Assembly: GCF_047496725.1 (NCBI RefSeq)
Contig: NC_132977.1
Location: forward strand, 12,079,001-12,143,000
Direction of reading: 5' to 3'
DNA: 64,000 bases
Source of the DNA: Anoplolepis gracilipes
Taxonomy: Eukaryota; Arthropoda; Insecta; Hymenoptera; Formicidae
In this document: positions 61,940 through 64,000 of the stretch, piece by piece
How the letters are laid out: every line of letters begins with the position of its first letter
Numbering within the stretch: position 1 is the first letter of the stretch
Translations under genes and position numbers: made by a program
Notes under the pieces: model-generated
Seen by the model: only the letters and a program-made list of their open reading frames with translations
What the model was told of the DNA's origin: nothing
Databases searched by the model: none

Positions 61940-62390
61940 AGATATTATAATTTTTTATAATGCTTTGTAAATTAATTATATTAAAAAATAATTATTACAA
62001 AATTTATACACATATATATATTTTTTTTTTTCAATAAGAGATTTTTGTTAAGTTTAGTAAACATTTCCAAAGAAAAGAAGAAATTAAATATATAAAATAT
62101 CAAATAGATAAAAGTAAAGACAGGAAAATAAAAAATATAAATATAAAATAATTGAAAAACTAAATATAAAATATAAACATACATATAACAACTGAGTAAC
62201 ATGAAATAATAATAAATATATAATATTAAATAATATTAAATAATACATAAAATAATTTACATTATTTAAACTAGAAAGAAAATACCGCTTTTTTCAAAAG
62301 GGTGTTTCACCTCCTAAACATGAATTATCGTCCATATTAAAAAATACGTGTCTCTTAGATTTTTGTGTTTAACAACATATTTCAAGAAGA
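61940..62390. other. AT-rich stretch without recognised feature
   Basis: A/T-only low-complexity sequence with ATAAATAT-type words; the minus frame 61981-62202 is its translation. Confidence 0.55.
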
Positions 62391-62399
62391 ATCAAATCA

Positions 62400-63152
62400 G
62401 TGTCGGACAGTTGTGACACTTCCCTTGTAAGATCTTAACATCATCATGAATGCGTTTATGGTCAGATATAACTGATTTACTAGTAGTTTCTGTTTATATG
62501 TTTCCAGTGTTCTGTTATTCTAATACTTAGTTTCCTATCGTTTGACCAACATATGATGCGTTACAATCATTACAATCAGTTTTATGTACGACATTAGTAT
62601 TTGATAGTATTGGAATAGGGTCCTTATGAACTTTGATAAACCTATTTAATTTGTTTAAGATAAAATATGATATTTTTGTGTTAGTATCTTGAATGATGTT
62701 AGCGAACCTGTCTGTTAATGCTGGTAAATACGGGATTATGAAACAGGAAATGCCCTGCTGATTTTCTCTGCTATTATTGTTGTCGTTATTCTTAGGATGA
62801 TGAAGTAGATATTTTAACCTTTTATTTATAGTATCAAAAATGATTAACGGATATCTGTTATCAAGAAGAATGTTAATGATGAGCGTAATGGTTTTTGAAT
62901 GGAAACGGGGGTGAGACAACATAAAAGCCCGATCGATAAGACTTATAATTGTGCCTCTGTTTTGACAATCTGGATGTTGAGATAAGAAGTTATTTCAGAA
63001 AAAGTTGGTTTATGGTATCATATATAATTCTGTTGTTTTCAACTATTAATTTTAAATGTAAGCAATTCAGACTGCGGTTTGTTTCAATCTCAAGCATGAA
63101 CTGTAATCTGGTGTGGAAGGAATTAAAGATGTGTAAAAGATTAAATTTATAA
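62400..63152 (-). pseudogene. Penelope-like retroelement remnant: RT thumb and GIY-YIG endonuclease
   Basis: Read on the minus strand from about 63150, one frame gives LHIFNSFHTRLQFMLEIET, the end of the reverse-transcriptase palm. A frameshift follows, then SQHPDCQNRGTIISLIDRAF and MLSHPRFHSKTI, the usual run into the thumb. The long frame 62922-62527 contains IIPYLPALTDRF, KLNRFIKVHKDPIP and then NVVHKTDCNDCNASYVGQT. CxxC followed by YVGQT is the start of the GIY-YIG endonuclease of Penelope-like elements. After a stop, further frames give IRITEHWKHINRN and TTSKSVISDHKRIHDDVKIL, the rest of that domain. At least three frame breaks, so it is inactive. The element's 5' half (finger domain and catalytic box) is absent. 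It likely inserted as a truncated copy or was later cut, and E copy 2 follows 80 bp away. Confidence 0.88.
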
Positions 63153-63230
63153 AAAATTTAAAGAGGAATAACATAAGAAACAAAAATTAAAACTGGAGTC
63201 GAGAGAGAAATCAAATGTCACATATAATAA

Positions 63231-64000
63231 CCCCAGGTAGCACATGTTTGTTTTATAAACGTTTTCTAAACGTATCCAATATTTTTTAACCGTCAAGCAC
63301 CAATAAGAAACGTTTCAACAGAAACATATTTAAAATCATGGTTTAAGAAACGTATTTTTTAAGTTTCTATAAATAGAACAAAAATTAATTTTTTAATTCA
63401 AAATTATATATGTATATACACATTATTAAGACTGTACTTATTAAGACGATCCCCAGATAGCACAGAAAACTAAAAGATGACGAAAAGATGTCTTTTTTAA
63501 ATTATCTTTCTGACAAGGCTAAAAGATGTCTAAAAGGATATCTTTCTACCTACAAAAAAAAGTCATCTTTTGAAAGATGTCTAAAAGATGTCTTCTAAAA
63601 GTCATAATTAATTTTAGTCGACGAAAAGATGTCTTTTTGATCATCTTTTCGACAAGATAAAAAAGATCTATTTTATAATATACGTTTTCCTTTGTTTGCC
63701 GCTACGTGGCGTATTCAGACTTAAATAACTCGTGTTCAAGTTTTCATAACATGTATATAAAGCCTAAAAGAACAGATACTAAAATTATAATTTAAATTAT
63801 GTCTTTTTTGTTAGTTTGACTTCTCATGTAATTTCGACAAGAGATTCAGAACATGATGAAAATAGATAGATTATATCCATATATGTAATATTTTATTGAA
63901 TCTGTGAATAAACAAATTTTTCACAAATAAAGGAAAAAAACCGTATTTTGACAGTTTCTTAAACGTTTTTTTTGTTAGAAAATGACGTTTCCCTTATATT
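63231..64000 (+). mobile_element. Family E element, copy 2 (continues beyond window)
   Basis: Starts CCCCAGGTAGCACATGTTTG and follows E copy 1 nearly base for base (AACGTTTTCTAAACGTATCC, CAAGCACCAATAAGAAACG, TTTGTTTGCCGCTACGTGGC) to the window end, inside the first 198-bp unit. Its inner block (CCCCAGATAGCACAGAAAAC and repeated AAAAGATGTC words) is better preserved than in copy 1, including a TGTCTTTTTGATCATCTTTT palindrome missing there. Same orientation as copy 1. Confidence 0.88.

Noticed and set aside
1..64000. CRISPR array or prokaryotic operon
   Set aside because: No regularly spaced short repeats with unique spacers, no ribosome-binding sites or dense genes; repeats are dispersed transposons and microsatellites.

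Overview
The window is AT-rich eukaryotic DNA (roughly a quarter G+C by eye) with no intact protein-coding gene, no RNA gene and no CRISPR array that I can support. Every open frame is short, and the recognisable ones are transposon remnants or translated repeats. The composition (long AT deserts broken by GC-richer islands of 150-900 bp), the crowd of small non-coding DNA transposons ending in CAGGGTG or CACTACGC, the Penelope-like retroelement remnants and the CT/GA microsatellites suggest an insect, most likely a hymenopteran and perhaps an ant. The taxon is inference. The window probably lies between genes or inside a very large intron.

Repeats dominate and fall into families visible by internal comparison; the letters are mine. 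Family A has long inverted arms, CACTACGC ends and TA flanks; nine copies lie at 1-590, 6945-7274, 14115-15166 (full length), 26402-27113, 40550-41090, 44957-46690, 55406-56061, 59255-59699 and 60428-60723. Family B is about 1.08-1.11 kb with TTAA flanks; five nearly full-length, very similar copies lie at 16374-17449, 29410-30507, 32221-33333, 45099-46179 and 52389-53487. The fourth lies inside an A copy. Family C/G is a foldback group with CAGGGTGTCC- or CAGGATGTCTG-type ends and a shared inner core (9201-10122, 11554-12301, 42678-43433, 61143-61574, and a decayed piece near 18.1-18.96 kb). Family E has CCCAGGTAGCACATG ends (56062-57292 complete; 63231-64000 cut by the window edge). Smaller elements lie at 41808-41992 and 55029-55162.

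Two fragments of Penelope-like retroelements are the only convincing protein-coding homology. At 7.48-7.74 kb there is a piece of reverse transcriptase palm whose catalytic YVDD reads YVSD. At 62.4-63.15 kb, on the minus strand, there is a thumb plus GIY-YIG endonuclease region broken by frameshifts. They come from two separate insertions and both are dead. Traces of Tc1/mariner-type transposase are possible near 20.7 kb and, much more weakly, at 19.7 kb.

Layout: 0-9 kb AT desert with A copies and the first Penelope fragment; 9.2-12.3 kb two large foldbacks around a GC-rich island with a G-quadruplex-like G tract; 12.3-20.8 kb A and B copies and a TTCTAGAA cluster; 21.1-24.6 kb an extreme AT desert; 24.6-33.4 kb GC islands among A and B copies; 33.4-44 kb mostly desert with one GC island at 38.4 kb and the G foldback; 44.7-46.7 kb the nested A/B locus; 46.7-52.4 kb desert with a decayed E-related region; 52.4-57.3 kb B, small elements, A and E; 57.5-64 kb a GC island, A pieces, foldback C3, a near-perfect 358-bp palindrome, the second Penelope remnant and a second E.

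I found no new gene system. The most notable structures are the 358-bp palindrome, the TTAA-flanked family B with two visible subfamilies, the nested A/B locus, and the modular foldback families that share cores or ends.
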